Notes: generated by a model from the letters alone, not told the origin. DNA of 64,000 bases from Paracoccaceae bacterium (GCA_024742405.1 JANSYP010000001.1:310001-374000); one strand, 5' to 3'. Counted from the first letter of the stretch, positions 33,676 through 42,369 are shown. Numbers and translations: made by a program.

Positions 33676-35037
33676 ATGACTGTTCCCAGTCTTCGAAAGC
33701 GGCTGATCCTGATCATCCTGCTGCCTTTGATCGCGATCTCGCTGCTTGCGGGCTACTGGCGCTACAATGTCGCGCAGGAGACGGCCGAGACGCTCTACGA
33801 CCGGTCGCTGCTTGCGGTGGCGCTGGCGATCTCGCGGGACGTGGCGGTCTCGGGGGGCGATGCGCTGTCGCTGGTGACGCGCGATCTGATGCGCAACGCG
33901 GCGGAGGGCGAGGTCTTCTACCACGTACACGGGCCGGACGGGGTGTATGTCACGGGCTACGCGACGCCGCCGATCCCGCCCGCGGACCTGGCGAGCAGCT
34001 TTGGCGTTCCGACGATTTTCAGCGCCGTCTACCGGGGGGAGGATGTCCGGGTGGTGCAGCTGCGCGAGCCCGCGCAACTCGACGGGCTGTCGGGACTGGC
34101 GACCGTCACGGTGTGGCAGACGCTGGACAATCGCGAGAGGCTGGCCACGCAGCTGGCCCAGCGTTCGCTCGTCCTGATCGGGGTCTTAATCGTCACCGTT
34201 GCCGCGGTCGTCTGGTTCGGGGTCGCGACCGGCCTGCGTCCTCTGACCGACCTGCAGCGCGCCGTGTCGCAGCGCAGCTCCAACGATCTGCGCCCGATCA
34301 AGCGGCCCCTTCCCGAAGAGCTTTCCGGGCTCGTCGGGACGTTGAACACGCTCTTCGGGCGGGTGCAGGACTCCATGCGGTCCAAGGATGTGTTCATCTC
34401 CAACGCGGCGCACCAGCTGCGCAACCCGGTGGCTGGGATCCTCTCGCTCGCGCAGTCGCTGCAATCGGCGCCGGTGGAGACCGACCGCGCGGCGCGCGCC
34501 GAGGATCTGGTCACGGCGGCCCGGAATGCGAGCCGGCTGACCACCCAGCTTTTGTCCTACGAGCGAGCGCAGGCCGCGGAAGGCGCGGAAACCAGGCTCG
34601 ATGTTGTGGCGCTGGTTCGCGGCGTCGTGGACAGCGCGGCCCCTGGTGTGTTGCGGCGCGGGCTGGAGCTCAGCTTTGATGCGGAGGTGGAGAGCGCGTG
34701 GATCGAGGCCGACGAGGTTCTCTTCGCCGAAGCGATCGACAATTTGATCGACAACGCGCTCCAGCATGGCGGGCCGGACATGACCAGGATCCAGGTGAGC
34801 GTGTCGTGCAGCGGGCCCGAGACCTGCATTGCCGTTTGCGACGACGGCAAGGGCATTGCCGAAAAGGACCGGAACCGGGCGCTGTCGCGGTTCGTGCAGA
34901 TCGGTCCCAGTCGCGGTAGCGGCCTGGGTTTGCCGATCTGCGCCAGCGTCGTGCGCGCCGCTGAAGGCCGGATCGAGCTGGGCGATGCCGATCCGGGCCT
35001 GTGCGTGCGGTTGTACCTGCCTGTTTCGACGCTTTAG
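33676..35037 (+). CDS. tctE: sensor histidine kinase (TctE-like)
   Basis: 453 residues starting five bases after the response-regulator stop. Two membrane helices (about 10-28 and 155-177) flank a periplasmic sensor domain of about 125 residues. The H-box is SNAAHQLRNPVAGI with His246 as phosphoacceptor; the N-box is LIDNALQHGG, G1 is CDDGKGIAEKD and G2 is GSGLGLPICASVV. It probably senses the TTT substrate directly in the periplasm. Its 3' end overlaps the convergent carnitine operon by 4 bp. Confidence 0.9.
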   Translation: MTVPSLRKRLILIILLPLIAISLLAGYWRYNVAQETAETLYDRSLLAVALAISRDVAVSGGDALSLVTRDLMRNAAEGEVFYHVHGPDGVYVTGYATPPIPPADLASSFGVPTIFSAVYRGEDVRVVQLREPAQLDGLSGLATVTVWQTLDNRERLATQLAQRSLVLIGVLIVTVAAVVWFGVATGLRPLTDLQRAVSQRSSNDLRPIKRPLPEELSGLVGTLNTLFGRVQDSMRSKDVFISNAAHQLRNPVAGILSLAQSLQSAPVETDRAARAEDLVTAARNASRLTTQLLSYERAQAAEGAETRLDVVALVRGVVDSAAPGVLRRGLELSFDAEVESAWIEADEVLFAEAIDNLIDNALQHGGPDMTRIQVSVSCSGPETCIAVCDDGKGIAEKDRNRALSRFVQIGPSRGSGLGLPICASVVRAAEGRIELGDADPGLCVRLYLPVSTL

Positions 35038-36443
35038 CGCGCCGCGGGCTTGGGCAGCGCCGCATGGCGCCCCGCAAAGGCCGCCAGCGCGGTTGAGACA
35101 TCCTCGTGGGGCAGGCAGGTCCTGCGCGTCGCTAGATCGACATGCAACAGCACCGTTTCCACCGTCGCGGCGATGGTGTCGCCATGGCGGATACGGTGAA
35201 AGAGGTGCATCTTCTTGCCCGTGCCCGCCAGGACCTGGGTCGTAACGCTGATCCGGTCGCCTGCGGTCAGTTCCTGCAGGAAACGCAGATGGCTCTCGAC
35301 CGTGAAGTAGGATTTGCCCGCGGCGACATAGTCCGGCCCGGCGCCGATCATCTCCATGAAGCGGTCGGTGGCCTGGGCGCCCAGCTCGCCGCAATGCGCC
35401 TCATTCATATGGCCGTTATAGTCCGTCCAGCTCTGCGGAACGGCGCGGTGCACGGTTTCAATCGGTTCGGCGCCCGGCTCTTCGGTGTGGTGGGCGGGTA
35501 GCAGCGCCTCATGGGCCGCGATCACCGCACCGGCGCCGGAGTCTGCTTTGCGGAGGGCGCGCAGCAGTGCCACGAGATTGTCGTCGCGCAACCGTTCGAG
35601 CGCGCGGACCGACAGGTGCCCCGATTGCGCGTCCGACTGCGCGGCGATCAGTTCGACGAGCTCGGGCGTGAACTCCGGCACATCCATGAGCTTGGTCCAG
35701 GGCCAGGCGAGCGCCGGGCCGAACTGCGCCATGAAATGCTTCATCCCGGCCTCTCCTCCGGCGATGCGGTAAGTCTCGAAGAGGCCCATCTGCGCCCACC
35801 GCAGCCCGAAGCCCATGCGGATCGCGTCGTCGATTTCGGCCGTGGTGGCGACGCCGTCGGTGACGAGCCAGAGTGCCTCGCGCCAGACCGCCTCCAGAAG
35901 CCGGTCCGCGATATGGGCGTCGATCTCCTGACGCACGCGCAACGGATACATGCCGATCTCGTGCAGGATCGCATCGGCGCGCGCACACGGCGTGTCGTCC
36001 CCCACCAGTTCGACCAGGGGCAGCAGATAGACCGGGTTGAACGGGTGCGCGACGATGGCGCGGGCGCCTTCGGCATTGAGCTCCGACGGTTTGAAGCCGG
36101 AGGTCGAGGAGCCGATCACCGCCTCCTCCGCAGCCGCTCGGCCGACCGCCGCCAGGACGCGGTGTTTGAGCTCCAGCCGCTCCGGCACGCTTTCCTGCAC
36201 CCAGGCCGCCCCGTCGACGGCGTGCTCCAGCGCGGCGTGAAAGGTCAGCCGGCCTTCCGGCGGCAGGGCGCGGTCATAGAGCGCGGGCAGCGCCCGGCGC
36301 GCGCCGTCCAGAACCTCGCCGATCTTGCGCGCGGCTTCGGGGTCGGGATCATGGACCGCGACGTCCCAGCCGTTCAACAGGAACCGCGCGGCCCAGCCGC
36401 CGCCGATCACGCCGCCGCCGATCACCGCGGCTCTGCGGCTCAT
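35034..36443 (-). CDS. lcdH: L-carnitine dehydrogenase fused to a betainyl-CoA thioesterase
   Basis: 469 residues. Residues 1 to about 315 form a 3-hydroxyacyl-CoA-dehydrogenase-like enzyme: NAD motif AAVIGGGVIGGGWAARFLLN, SSTSGFKPSELN, VAHPFNPVYLLPLVELVG. Residues from about 330 form a hot-dog-fold thioesterase (QSWTDYNGHMNEAHCGELGA, SHLRFLQELTAGDRISVTTQ). In the known aerobic carnitine route the dehydrogenase makes 3-dehydrocarnitine and the thioesterase releases glycine betaine from betainyl-CoA. Its start overlaps the BKACE gene by 4 bp. It is the last gene of the operon. Confidence 0.88.
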   Translation of the reverse strand: MSRRAAVIGGGVIGGGWAARFLLNGWDVAVHDPDPEAARKIGEVLDGARRALPALYDRALPPEGRLTFHAALEHAVDGAAWVQESVPERLELKHRVLAAVGRAAAEEAVIGSSTSGFKPSELNAEGARAIVAHPFNPVYLLPLVELVGDDTPCARADAILHEIGMYPLRVRQEIDAHIADRLLEAVWREALWLVTDGVATTAEIDDAIRMGFGLRWAQMGLFETYRIAGGEAGMKHFMAQFGPALAWPWTKLMDVPEFTPELVELIAAQSDAQSGHLSVRALERLRDDNLVALLRALRKADSGAGAVIAAHEALLPAHHTEEPGAEPIETVHRAVPQSWTDYNGHMNEAHCGELGAQATDRFMEMIGAGPDYVAAGKSYFTVESHLRFLQELTAGDRISVTTQVLAGTGKKMHLFHRIRHGDTIAATVETVLLHVDLATRRTCLPHEDVSTALAAFAGRHAALPKPAAR

Positions 36444-37390
36444 GCCGGCGCTCGCTTGGTCAAGCCCAATTTCTCGCGCACCGCGTCGGGGCCGATCACC
36501 TTCGCCCCCAGCCCTTCAATCAGACCGACCGCACGTTCGACCAACTGTGCATTCGTGGCCAGCTGGCCGGGGCCGAGCATCAGATTGTCCTCCAGCCCGA
36601 CCCTCACATTGCCGCCTGCCAGGACCGAGGCCGCGACGAAGGGCATCTGGTGGCGGCCGAGCGCGAAGGCCGACCAGGTCCAGTCCGCGGGCACGTTCTG
36701 GACCATCGCGAGGAAGGTCGTCAGGTCGTCGGGCGCGCCCCAGGGGACACCCATGCAGAGCTGGACCAGCGCGTCCGGCGCGAGCACGCCCTCCTTCACC
36801 AGTTCCCTGGCGAACCACAGATGACCCGTGTCGAAAGCCTCGATCTCGGGCTTCACGCCCATCTCGGTCATCATGGCGCCCATGGCGCGCAGCATCCCGG
36901 GCGTGTTGGTCATCACATAGTCGGCCTCGGCGAAATTCATCGTGCCGCAATCGAGCGTGCAGATCTCGGGCCGGCACTCCGCGATATGGGCGACGCGCTC
37001 CTCGGCGCCGGCCATGTCGGTGGCCTGGTCGTTGAGCGGCAGAGGCGCGTCGGGGGGGCCAAAGACCATGTCGCCGCCCATCCCCGCGGTCAGGTTCAGA
37101 ACGACATCGATATCGGCCGCGCGGATGCGGTCCGTCACTTCGCGGTAGAGATCGCGGCGGCGCGAGGGGACCCCGGTGTCGGGATCCCGCACGTGGCAAT
37201 GGACGATCGCGGCGCCTGCGCGGGCGGCCTCCACCGCGCTGGCCGTTATCTCGGCGGGCGTGCGCGGCACATGGGGGCTGCGGTCCTGGGTGGCGCCCGA
37301 GCCGGTGACGGCGCAGGTGATGAAGACCTCCCGGTTCATGGCGAGCGGCATGTCAGCGTCCTTTCCAGACAGGGTCGCGTTTCTCGGCAA
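36440..37390 (-). CDS. cdhC: beta-keto acid cleavage enzyme, 3-dehydrocarnitine:acetyl-CoA type (CdhC/BKACE)
   Basis: The full frame is 316 residues; an ATG at 37351 (MPLAMNREVFITCAVTGSGA) gives about 303 residues and a more typical N-terminus. BKACE features are the zinc-binding IVHCHVRDPDTG, NLTAGMGGDMVFG and AFDTGHLWFARELV. It would condense 3-dehydrocarnitine with acetyl-CoA to give betainyl-CoA and acetoacetate, exactly the substrate of the fused thioesterase next door. BKACE enzymes are diverse, so the dehydrocarnitine assignment rests mainly on context. Confidence 0.87.
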   Translation of the reverse strand: MPRNATLSGKDADMPLAMNREVFITCAVTGSGATQDRSPHVPRTPAEITASAVEAARAGAAIVHCHVRDPDTGVPSRRRDLYREVTDRIRAADIDVVLNLTAGMGGDMVFGPPDAPLPLNDQATDMAGAEERVAHIAECRPEICTLDCGTMNFAEADYVMTNTPGMLRAMGAMMTEMGVKPEIEAFDTGHLWFARELVKEGVLAPDALVQLCMGVPWGAPDDLTTFLAMVQNVPADWTWSAFALGRHQMPFVAASVLAGGNVRVGLEDNLMLGPGQLATNAQLVERAVGLIEGLGAKVIGPDAVREKLGLTKRAPA

Positions 37391-38153
37391 AGGCGCGGGC
37401 GCCCTCGATCTGATCCTCGGAGCGGTAAAGGCGTTCGACCGTCTCGAATTGCGACTTGGAGATCCGGTTCATCGCATCCTGAAACGCCATGGCTTCGGCC
37501 TCGCGGGCGATCTCCTTGATAGCGGCGAAGACGAGCGGCGGCCCTGCGGCGAGCTGATCGGCCAGCGCGCGGGCCTCCTCGATCAGTCCCTCGGCGGGCA
37601 ACACGCGGTTGACGAGGCCCCAACGGGCGGCTTCGGCGCTGTCCATCCAGCGGCCGGTGAAGAGCATGTCCATCGCGATATGGTAGGGGATGCGGCGGGG
37701 CAGCTTGAGCGTCGCGGCATCGGCCACGGTGCCGGAACGGATCTCGGGCAGCGCAAAGCGCGCGTGCTCGGCGGCGAGGATCAGGTCGGCCGAGAGCGCC
37801 AGTTCCAGCCCGCCGCCGCAGGCAATGCCGTTGACCGCTGCGATGACGGGTTTGTTGAGCCCGCGCAGCTCCTGCAGGCCGCCGAAACCGCCCACGCCAT
37901 AATCGCCATCGACCGCGTCGCCCGCCGCCGCGGCCTTCAGATCCCAGCCGGGGCAGAAGAATTTCTCGCCCGCCCCCGTTAGCAGAGCGACGCGCAGATC
38001 CGGATCGTCGCGGAACGCCATGAAGACCTCGCCCATGATCCGGCTGGTCGCCAGGTCGATGGCGTTGGCCTTGGGCCGGTCGAGCGTCACCTCCAGCACT
38101 TGACCCCGCCGCGCGGTGCGGATCGGGCCGTCGGTCCGGTCGGTCTGGGTCAT
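37353..38153 (-). CDS. caiD: crotonobetainyl-CoA hydratase-like enoyl-CoA hydratase (CaiD type)
   Basis: 266 residues from an ATG overlapping the ligase stop by 4 bp. Diagnostic CaiD-like segments are EVTLDRPKANAIDLATSRIM, ITGAGEKFF-type LLTGAGEKFFCPGWDLKAAA, GFGGLQELRGLNKPVIAAVN and the C-terminal AFAEKRDPVWKGR, which is the same tail as enteric CaiD. The oxyanion-hole loops of the crotonase family are present (GWDLKAAA; GGGLELALSADL). It would hydrate crotonobetainyl-CoA to L-carnitinyl-CoA. Confidence 0.88.
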   Translation of the reverse strand: MTQTDRTDGPIRTARRGQVLEVTLDRPKANAIDLATSRIMGEVFMAFRDDPDLRVALLTGAGEKFFCPGWDLKAAAAGDAVDGDYGVGGFGGLQELRGLNKPVIAAVNGIACGGGLELALSADLILAAEHARFALPEIRSGTVADAATLKLPRRIPYHIAMDMLFTGRWMDSAEAARWGLVNRVLPAEGLIEEARALADQLAAGPPLVFAAIKEIAREAEAMAFQDAMNRISKSQFETVERLYRSEDQIEGARAFAEKRDPVWKGR

Positions 38154-40177
38154 GAGCGGTCCTCCATTGAAATCAGGGCGTCGACGGCGATGGCGTCTGT
38201 GGCGCGGCAGATCAGCGGGTTGATCTCGACCTCGGCCACCTGCCCGTGATGGGCGATGACGAAGTCCTGCACGGCCATGACCGCGTCGATGATCGCCGCG
38301 CGCGAGGCCGGTGGCGCGCCGCGCCAGCCATCGAGCAGGCGCGCCACCCGCAGCTCCGAGAGCGCCGCATCGACCTCGGCCCGCGTCACCGGCAGAAGCA
38401 GCGAGCGGCGGTCCTGCAGCAGCTCCGTCAGCGTGCCGCCCGCGGCGATGGTCAGCACATAGCCATGGGCGGGGTCGAGGAGCACGCCAATCAGCAGTTC
38501 CGCCAGGCCGTCGCCGATCATTTCCTCGACCAGAAAGCTTTCGGTTGGACAAGCGTCTGCCGCGTCTCTGACGGCTGAAGGCGTGTCCAGAGCCAGACGT
38601 ACCGCTCGGGCTTCGGTCTTGTGGGCGAACCCCAGCCCCTTCAGCGCCACGGGAAAGCCGATCGCGGCCGCCACGCGCGCAGCCTCCTCCGCCCCGTCTG
38701 CGGTGGCCGCGTGCGGAACGCGCAGGCCTTTTTCGGAGAGCAGCGCCTTGGCCTTGGCCTCGCTTAACGTGACCGCGTCGGAAGGCGGGCGCGGGGGCAG
38801 CACCGGCGCCGGCGTGCGGTTCAGCGAAACCGCCTGCGTAGCTGCCGCAATGGCCTCGAGACCCTCTTCGAGCCCACAGAGCGGGACGAGCCCCCGTTCC
38901 GCAATCCGCTCCGCCATCGTTTCATCCAGCGTGTCGGTCAGGCTCGACAGAATGGCGATCGGTTTGCCGGTCCGGGCTTGCGCCTCCGCCGCCGCGTCGA
39001 CGACCACATCCCAGAGCGGCGCCGAACAGCGATCCTTGCGGGGGAAATCCAGGATGACGGTGCCTATGGAGACATCGCCCGCGAGCATCGCGGCGAAGGT
39101 CTCGGCCATCGCGGCGCGGTCCCCCCAGATCCGCGTGTTGTAATCCAGCGGGTTGGTCAGGGCCGCGTCCGGGCCGAGTACGGTCCGCAGCGCCTCCTGT
39201 TGGCCTGCCGTAAGGTCCGGGAACGCCAGTCCCCGCGCCGCGGCGGCATCGGCCACGAGGCCCGCCTCGCCCCCGGAGCAGGACATCGACGCGATCCGGT
39301 GCGTGGCCAGCGGACCGACATGGTGCAGGAGCTTCAGCGTCTCCAGAAAGGCCGAGAGCGACGTGACCTGAGCGATCCCCAGACGGGCAAAGAGCGCATC
39401 CGAGCCCGCCCTGCTGCCGGCAAGGGACGCTGTATGCGAGAGCGTCGCGGCGCGCGCGGCCTCGGACCGGCCGAGCTTGATCGCGACTATGGGTTTGCCG
39501 CAGCTCCGCGACGTATGCGCGAGCGCCTCCAGCCCGGCCGGGCCGTCGATCCCCTCAATGTGCAGGCCGAGCGCTGTGACGCGGTCATCCGCAAGAAGGG
39601 CCGCGCCGATCTGCGTCAGGTCGGTTTGCGCCTGATTTCCCGCTGTTACGACATAGGCCAGCGGCAGGCCCCTGCGTTGCATTGTGAGGTTGATCGCGAT
39701 GTTCGACGATTGCGTGACGATGGCCACGCCCCGCGGCACCCGCACAGCCCCGTGGTGGTCTGGCCAGAGGGCTGCGCCGTCGAGCAGGTTCAGAAAGCCA
39801 TAGCAATTTGGGCCAAGGATCGGCATCGCGCCTGCCGCCCGGACCAGTGCGGCCTGGTGCCGCGCTCCGTCGCCATGTTCGGCAAAGCCGGAGGCAAAAC
39901 AGACCGCGCCTCCTGCGCCCCGTGCCGCAAGATCCGCGACGACATCGATGGATGCGGCGCGGTTCACGCCGACAAAGGCTGCGTCGGGTGCATCGGGCAG
40001 GTCGGCCACGCATGCCTTGGCCGGGAGCCCGCCGACTTCGGGCCGTCGCGGATGTACGGGCCAGAGCGCGCCCTCAAACCCGATGCGGCGGCATTGCGCG
40101 ATCACGTTTTCGCACCACGCGCCCCCGCCCACGACCGCGATGCGCCTCGGACTGAGCAGGCGCGACAAGTCCCCCAT
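38150..40177 (-). CDS. NDP-forming acyl-CoA ligase (acetate-CoA ligase family), probable gamma-butyrobetaine/carnitine-CoA ligase
   Basis: 675 residues with the order of fused ADP-forming acyl-CoA synthetases. There is a CoA-binding Rossmann domain (1-130; RIAVVGGGAWCENVIAQCRR), a succinyl-CoA-ligase-like domain (about 140-440) with the phospho-His region SHTASLAGSRAGSDALF, and a C-terminal ATP-grasp domain (about 455-675; LKGLGFAHKTEARAVRLAL, SFLVEEMIGDGLAELLIGVL, EVEINPLICR). It replaces the AMP-forming CaiC ligase of enteric carnitine operons. Its substrate is inferred from the neighbours. Confidence 0.85.
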   Translation of the reverse strand: MGDLSRLLSPRRIAVVGGGAWCENVIAQCRRIGFEGALWPVHPRRPEVGGLPAKACVADLPDAPDAAFVGVNRAASIDVVADLAARGAGGAVCFASGFAEHGDGARHQAALVRAAGAMPILGPNCYGFLNLLDGAALWPDHHGAVRVPRGVAIVTQSSNIAINLTMQRRGLPLAYVVTAGNQAQTDLTQIGAALLADDRVTALGLHIEGIDGPAGLEALAHTSRSCGKPIVAIKLGRSEAARAATLSHTASLAGSRAGSDALFARLGIAQVTSLSAFLETLKLLHHVGPLATHRIASMSCSGGEAGLVADAAAARGLAFPDLTAGQQEALRTVLGPDAALTNPLDYNTRIWGDRAAMAETFAAMLAGDVSIGTVILDFPRKDRCSAPLWDVVVDAAAEAQARTGKPIAILSSLTDTLDETMAERIAERGLVPLCGLEEGLEAIAAATQAVSLNRTPAPVLPPRPPSDAVTLSEAKAKALLSEKGLRVPHAATADGAEEAARVAAAIGFPVALKGLGFAHKTEARAVRLALDTPSAVRDAADACPTESFLVEEMIGDGLAELLIGVLLDPAHGYVLTIAAGGTLTELLQDRRSLLLPVTRAEVDAALSELRVARLLDGWRGAPPASRAAIIDAVMAVQDFVIAHHGQVAEVEINPLICRATDAIAVDALISMEDRS

Positions 40178-40180
40178 GGC

Positions 40181-41341
40181 TCAGGCGCCCAGCGGGCGGA
40201 AGAGCGCGCGCCCGATGATATGCCGCTGCACCTCGCTGGTGCCGTCCCAGATCCGCTCGACCCGTGCGTCGCGCCAGAAGCGCTCGATGGGAAAGTCGTC
40301 CATGAGCCCCATCCCGCCAAAGATCTGCAGCGACCGGTCCGTGACCCGGCCCAGCATCTCGGTGGCGTAGAGCTTGGCCGAGGCGATTTCGCGGTTGGCC
40401 GGCAGCCCCCGGTCGAGCCGCCAGGCTGCCGAGAGCGTCAGCAAGTCAGCGGCGTCGATCTCCGTCACCATGTCAGCCACGGGAAAGCTGACGCCCTGGA
40501 ACTTTGCGATGGGCTGGCCGAATTGCCGGCGTTGCGCGGCATAGTCGACCGCATAGTCGAAACAGCGGCGGGCGCGGCCCACGGCCATGGCGGCCACCGT
40601 CAGGCGGGTGCCGTAGAGCCATTCATTCATCACGGCAAAGCCACCATCGACCTCGCCCAGCACGGCCGCGTCCGGCAGGCGGCACTCGTCGAATTCGAGG
40701 ATCTGGTTCCTGTAGCCCCTGTGGCTGACCGAGGCATAACCGTCGCGCACGGTGAAACCGGGATGGCCGCGATCCACGAGAAAACAGGTGATCCGCTTTT
40801 TCGGGCCATGGGCGGTCTCATCGACCCCAGTGGCGACGAAGACGATAAAGAAGTCGGCATGGTCCGCGCCCGAGATGAAATGCTTGGTGCCATTGACGAC
40901 CCAATCGCCGTCCGAGCGCGTGGCGCTGCATGTCATGCCGCGGACGTCGGACCCGGCATCGGGTTCGGTCATGGCCAGCGCGTCCATCCGTTCGCCGCGC
41001 ACCGCGGGGAGGAGGTACCGCTCCCGCTGCGCGCCCCGGCAAGCCATCAGGATGCCCTGGGGCCGCCCGAAGAAATGCGTGAGCGCCATGGAGCCGCGGC
41101 CCAACTCGCGCTCTACCAGCGTCAGGTCGAGATGCGACAGGCCCGCGCCGCCGACCTCTTCGGGGAAGTTGCACGCATAGAACCCCAGCTCGATGGCCTT
41201 GCCTTTGATTGCTTCGGCCAGGTCGTCGGGAACCTCGCCGCTGCGGTCGACCGCGGCCTCATGGGGGAAGATTTCCTCTTCGACGAACCTGCGCACGGTG
41301 GCGACGATCATCTCCTGCTCGTCCGTCAGTCCGAAATCCAT
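40181..41341 (-). CDS. acyl-CoA dehydrogenase, probable gamma-butyrobetainyl-CoA dehydrogenase
   Basis: 386 residues, full ACAD fold: LTDEQEMIVATVRRFVEEEI, the FAD/substrate motif ALAMTEPDAGSDVRGM, FISGADHADFFIVF, QRRQFGQPIAKFQ and LQIFGGMGLMDDFPIERFWR. The position that carries the catalytic base in the MCAD group reads RIWDGTSEVQ, so Asp366 stands where Glu is usual. It is the first gene of the carnitine operon and would desaturate gamma-butyrobetainyl-CoA to crotonobetainyl-CoA. An electron-transfer flavoprotein is needed but is not in the window. Confidence 0.87.
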   Translation of the reverse strand: MDFGLTDEQEMIVATVRRFVEEEIFPHEAAVDRSGEVPDDLAEAIKGKAIELGFYACNFPEEVGGAGLSHLDLTLVERELGRGSMALTHFFGRPQGILMACRGAQRERYLLPAVRGERMDALAMTEPDAGSDVRGMTCSATRSDGDWVVNGTKHFISGADHADFFIVFVATGVDETAHGPKKRITCFLVDRGHPGFTVRDGYASVSHRGYRNQILEFDECRLPDAAVLGEVDGGFAVMNEWLYGTRLTVAAMAVGRARRCFDYAVDYAAQRRQFGQPIAKFQGVSFPVADMVTEIDAADLLTLSAAWRLDRGLPANREIASAKLYATEMLGRVTDRSLQIFGGMGLMDDFPIERFWRDARVERIWDGTSEVQRHIIGRALFRPLGA

Positions 41342-41358
41342 GCCGCGTCCCCCCGTCC

Positions 41359-41376
41359 CGCGCGAGTTTACGCGCG
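41359..41376. promoter_or_regulatory. candidate operator of the carnitine regulon
   Basis: CGCGCG occurs twice around AGTTTA in the 71-bp gap between the divergent acyl-CoA dehydrogenase and CdhR-like genes. Because CGCGCG is self-complementary the pair is both a direct and an inverted repeat. Candidate by position only. Confidence 0.35.
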
Positions 41377-41412
41377 TTGACGGACGGTATTGTGCAGGTT
41401 TAGCAGTTCATC

Positions 41413-42369
41413 ATGCAGGTTTTGCCGAAAGCGCCCATTGAGGTCAGCGTTCTGCTCTTCGAGCGCTTCTCGAACCACTGTCTGGCGAACGCGGTCGAAC
41501 CTCTGCGCGCCGCCAACATGCTGGCCGGGGTCGAGCAGTATCGCTGGCGATTTCTGACACCCGACGGGGCGGCGGTCTGCTCGTCCAGCGGTCTGCCGGT
41601 GCAGCCGTCAGAACGGTTCGGGCGCGAGGCGGGCGGGGACTATCTGCTGCTGCTTCCGAGCTACGGGTTCCGCGCCCAGGACGGGCCCGGCATGCGCCGG
41701 GCCCTGCGCGCGGCCGTGGGCCGGTATGCGACGCTCGTCGGGCTCGACACCGGCGCGTGGCTGATGGCCTCGGCCGGGCTGCTAGACGGACGCCCGGCCA
41801 CGATCCACTGGGACGAGTACAGCGCCTTCGCCGAGTGCTTTCCCGGCGTGGAGGTGCGGCCCGATCGGTTCGTGATCGATGGCGACCGCATCACCTGCGG
41901 CGGCGCCAGCGCGGCCTTCGAGCTGATGACCCAGTTGATCCGTCGCCATGTCGGCGCCGAACTGGCGCTGCAGGTCTCGACGCTCTTTCTGCAAGGCGAT
42001 TGGCAGGGACCGCGTGTGCCCACCGGGCCGGGGCGGGCGGGGCGCGCCGTCGCCCTGATGCGCCGCAACCTCGAAGCGCCGCTCTCGATCCCCCAGGTGG
42101 CGCGGGCCGTGGGGACGTCGCAACGCGCGCTCACGACTGAAATGCGGGTGCAGTTCGGGATGCCGCCGCGCGAGATCTACCAGGCGCTCCGGCTCGAAGC
42201 CGCACGGCGATACCTCACCGGCAGCGAGATGGGCGTTGCCGAGATTGCCGCGCGCTGCGGCTGGACCGACCAATCCGCGTTTGCCCGGGCCTTTCGCCGC
42301 CACTTCGCGGCCACGCCCGTCTCTGTTCGCGGGCGCCCCACGTCCCAAACGGGCTATCTTGCGCGCTAA
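41413..42369 (+). CDS. cdhR: GATase1-like/AraC transcriptional regulator, CdhR (GlxA) type
   Basis: 318 residues. Residues 1-190 are a DJ-1/PfpI-like class I glutamine amidotransferase domain (LLFERFSNHCLANAVEPLRA, LLLLPSYGFRAQDGPGMRRA, GLDTGAWLMASAGLLDG). Residues from about 215 are an AraC double HTH (SIPQVARAVGTSQRALTTEM, GVAEIAARCGWTDQSAFARA, FRRHF). This is the architecture of the carnitine regulator CdhR and the betaine regulator GbdR. Its divergent placement 71 bp from the catabolic operon makes it the probable activator. Confidence 0.88.
   Translation: MQVLPKAPIEVSVLLFERFSNHCLANAVEPLRAANMLAGVEQYRWRFLTPDGAAVCSSSGLPVQPSERFGREAGGDYLLLLPSYGFRAQDGPGMRRALRAAVGRYATLVGLDTGAWLMASAGLLDGRPATIHWDEYSAFAECFPGVEVRPDRFVIDGDRITCGGASAAFELMTQLIRRHVGAELALQVSTLFLQGDWQGPRVPTGPGRAGRAVALMRRNLEAPLSIPQVARAVGTSQRALTTEMRVQFGMPPREIYQALRLEAARRYLTGSEMGVAEIAARCGWTDQSAFARAFRRHFAATPVSVRGRPTSQTGYLAR

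Noticed and set aside
38978-41380. 800-codon frame on the + strand across the CoA ligase and acyl-CoA dehydrogenase
   Set aside because: Both minus-strand genes are unmistakable and the + frame has no recognisable domain.
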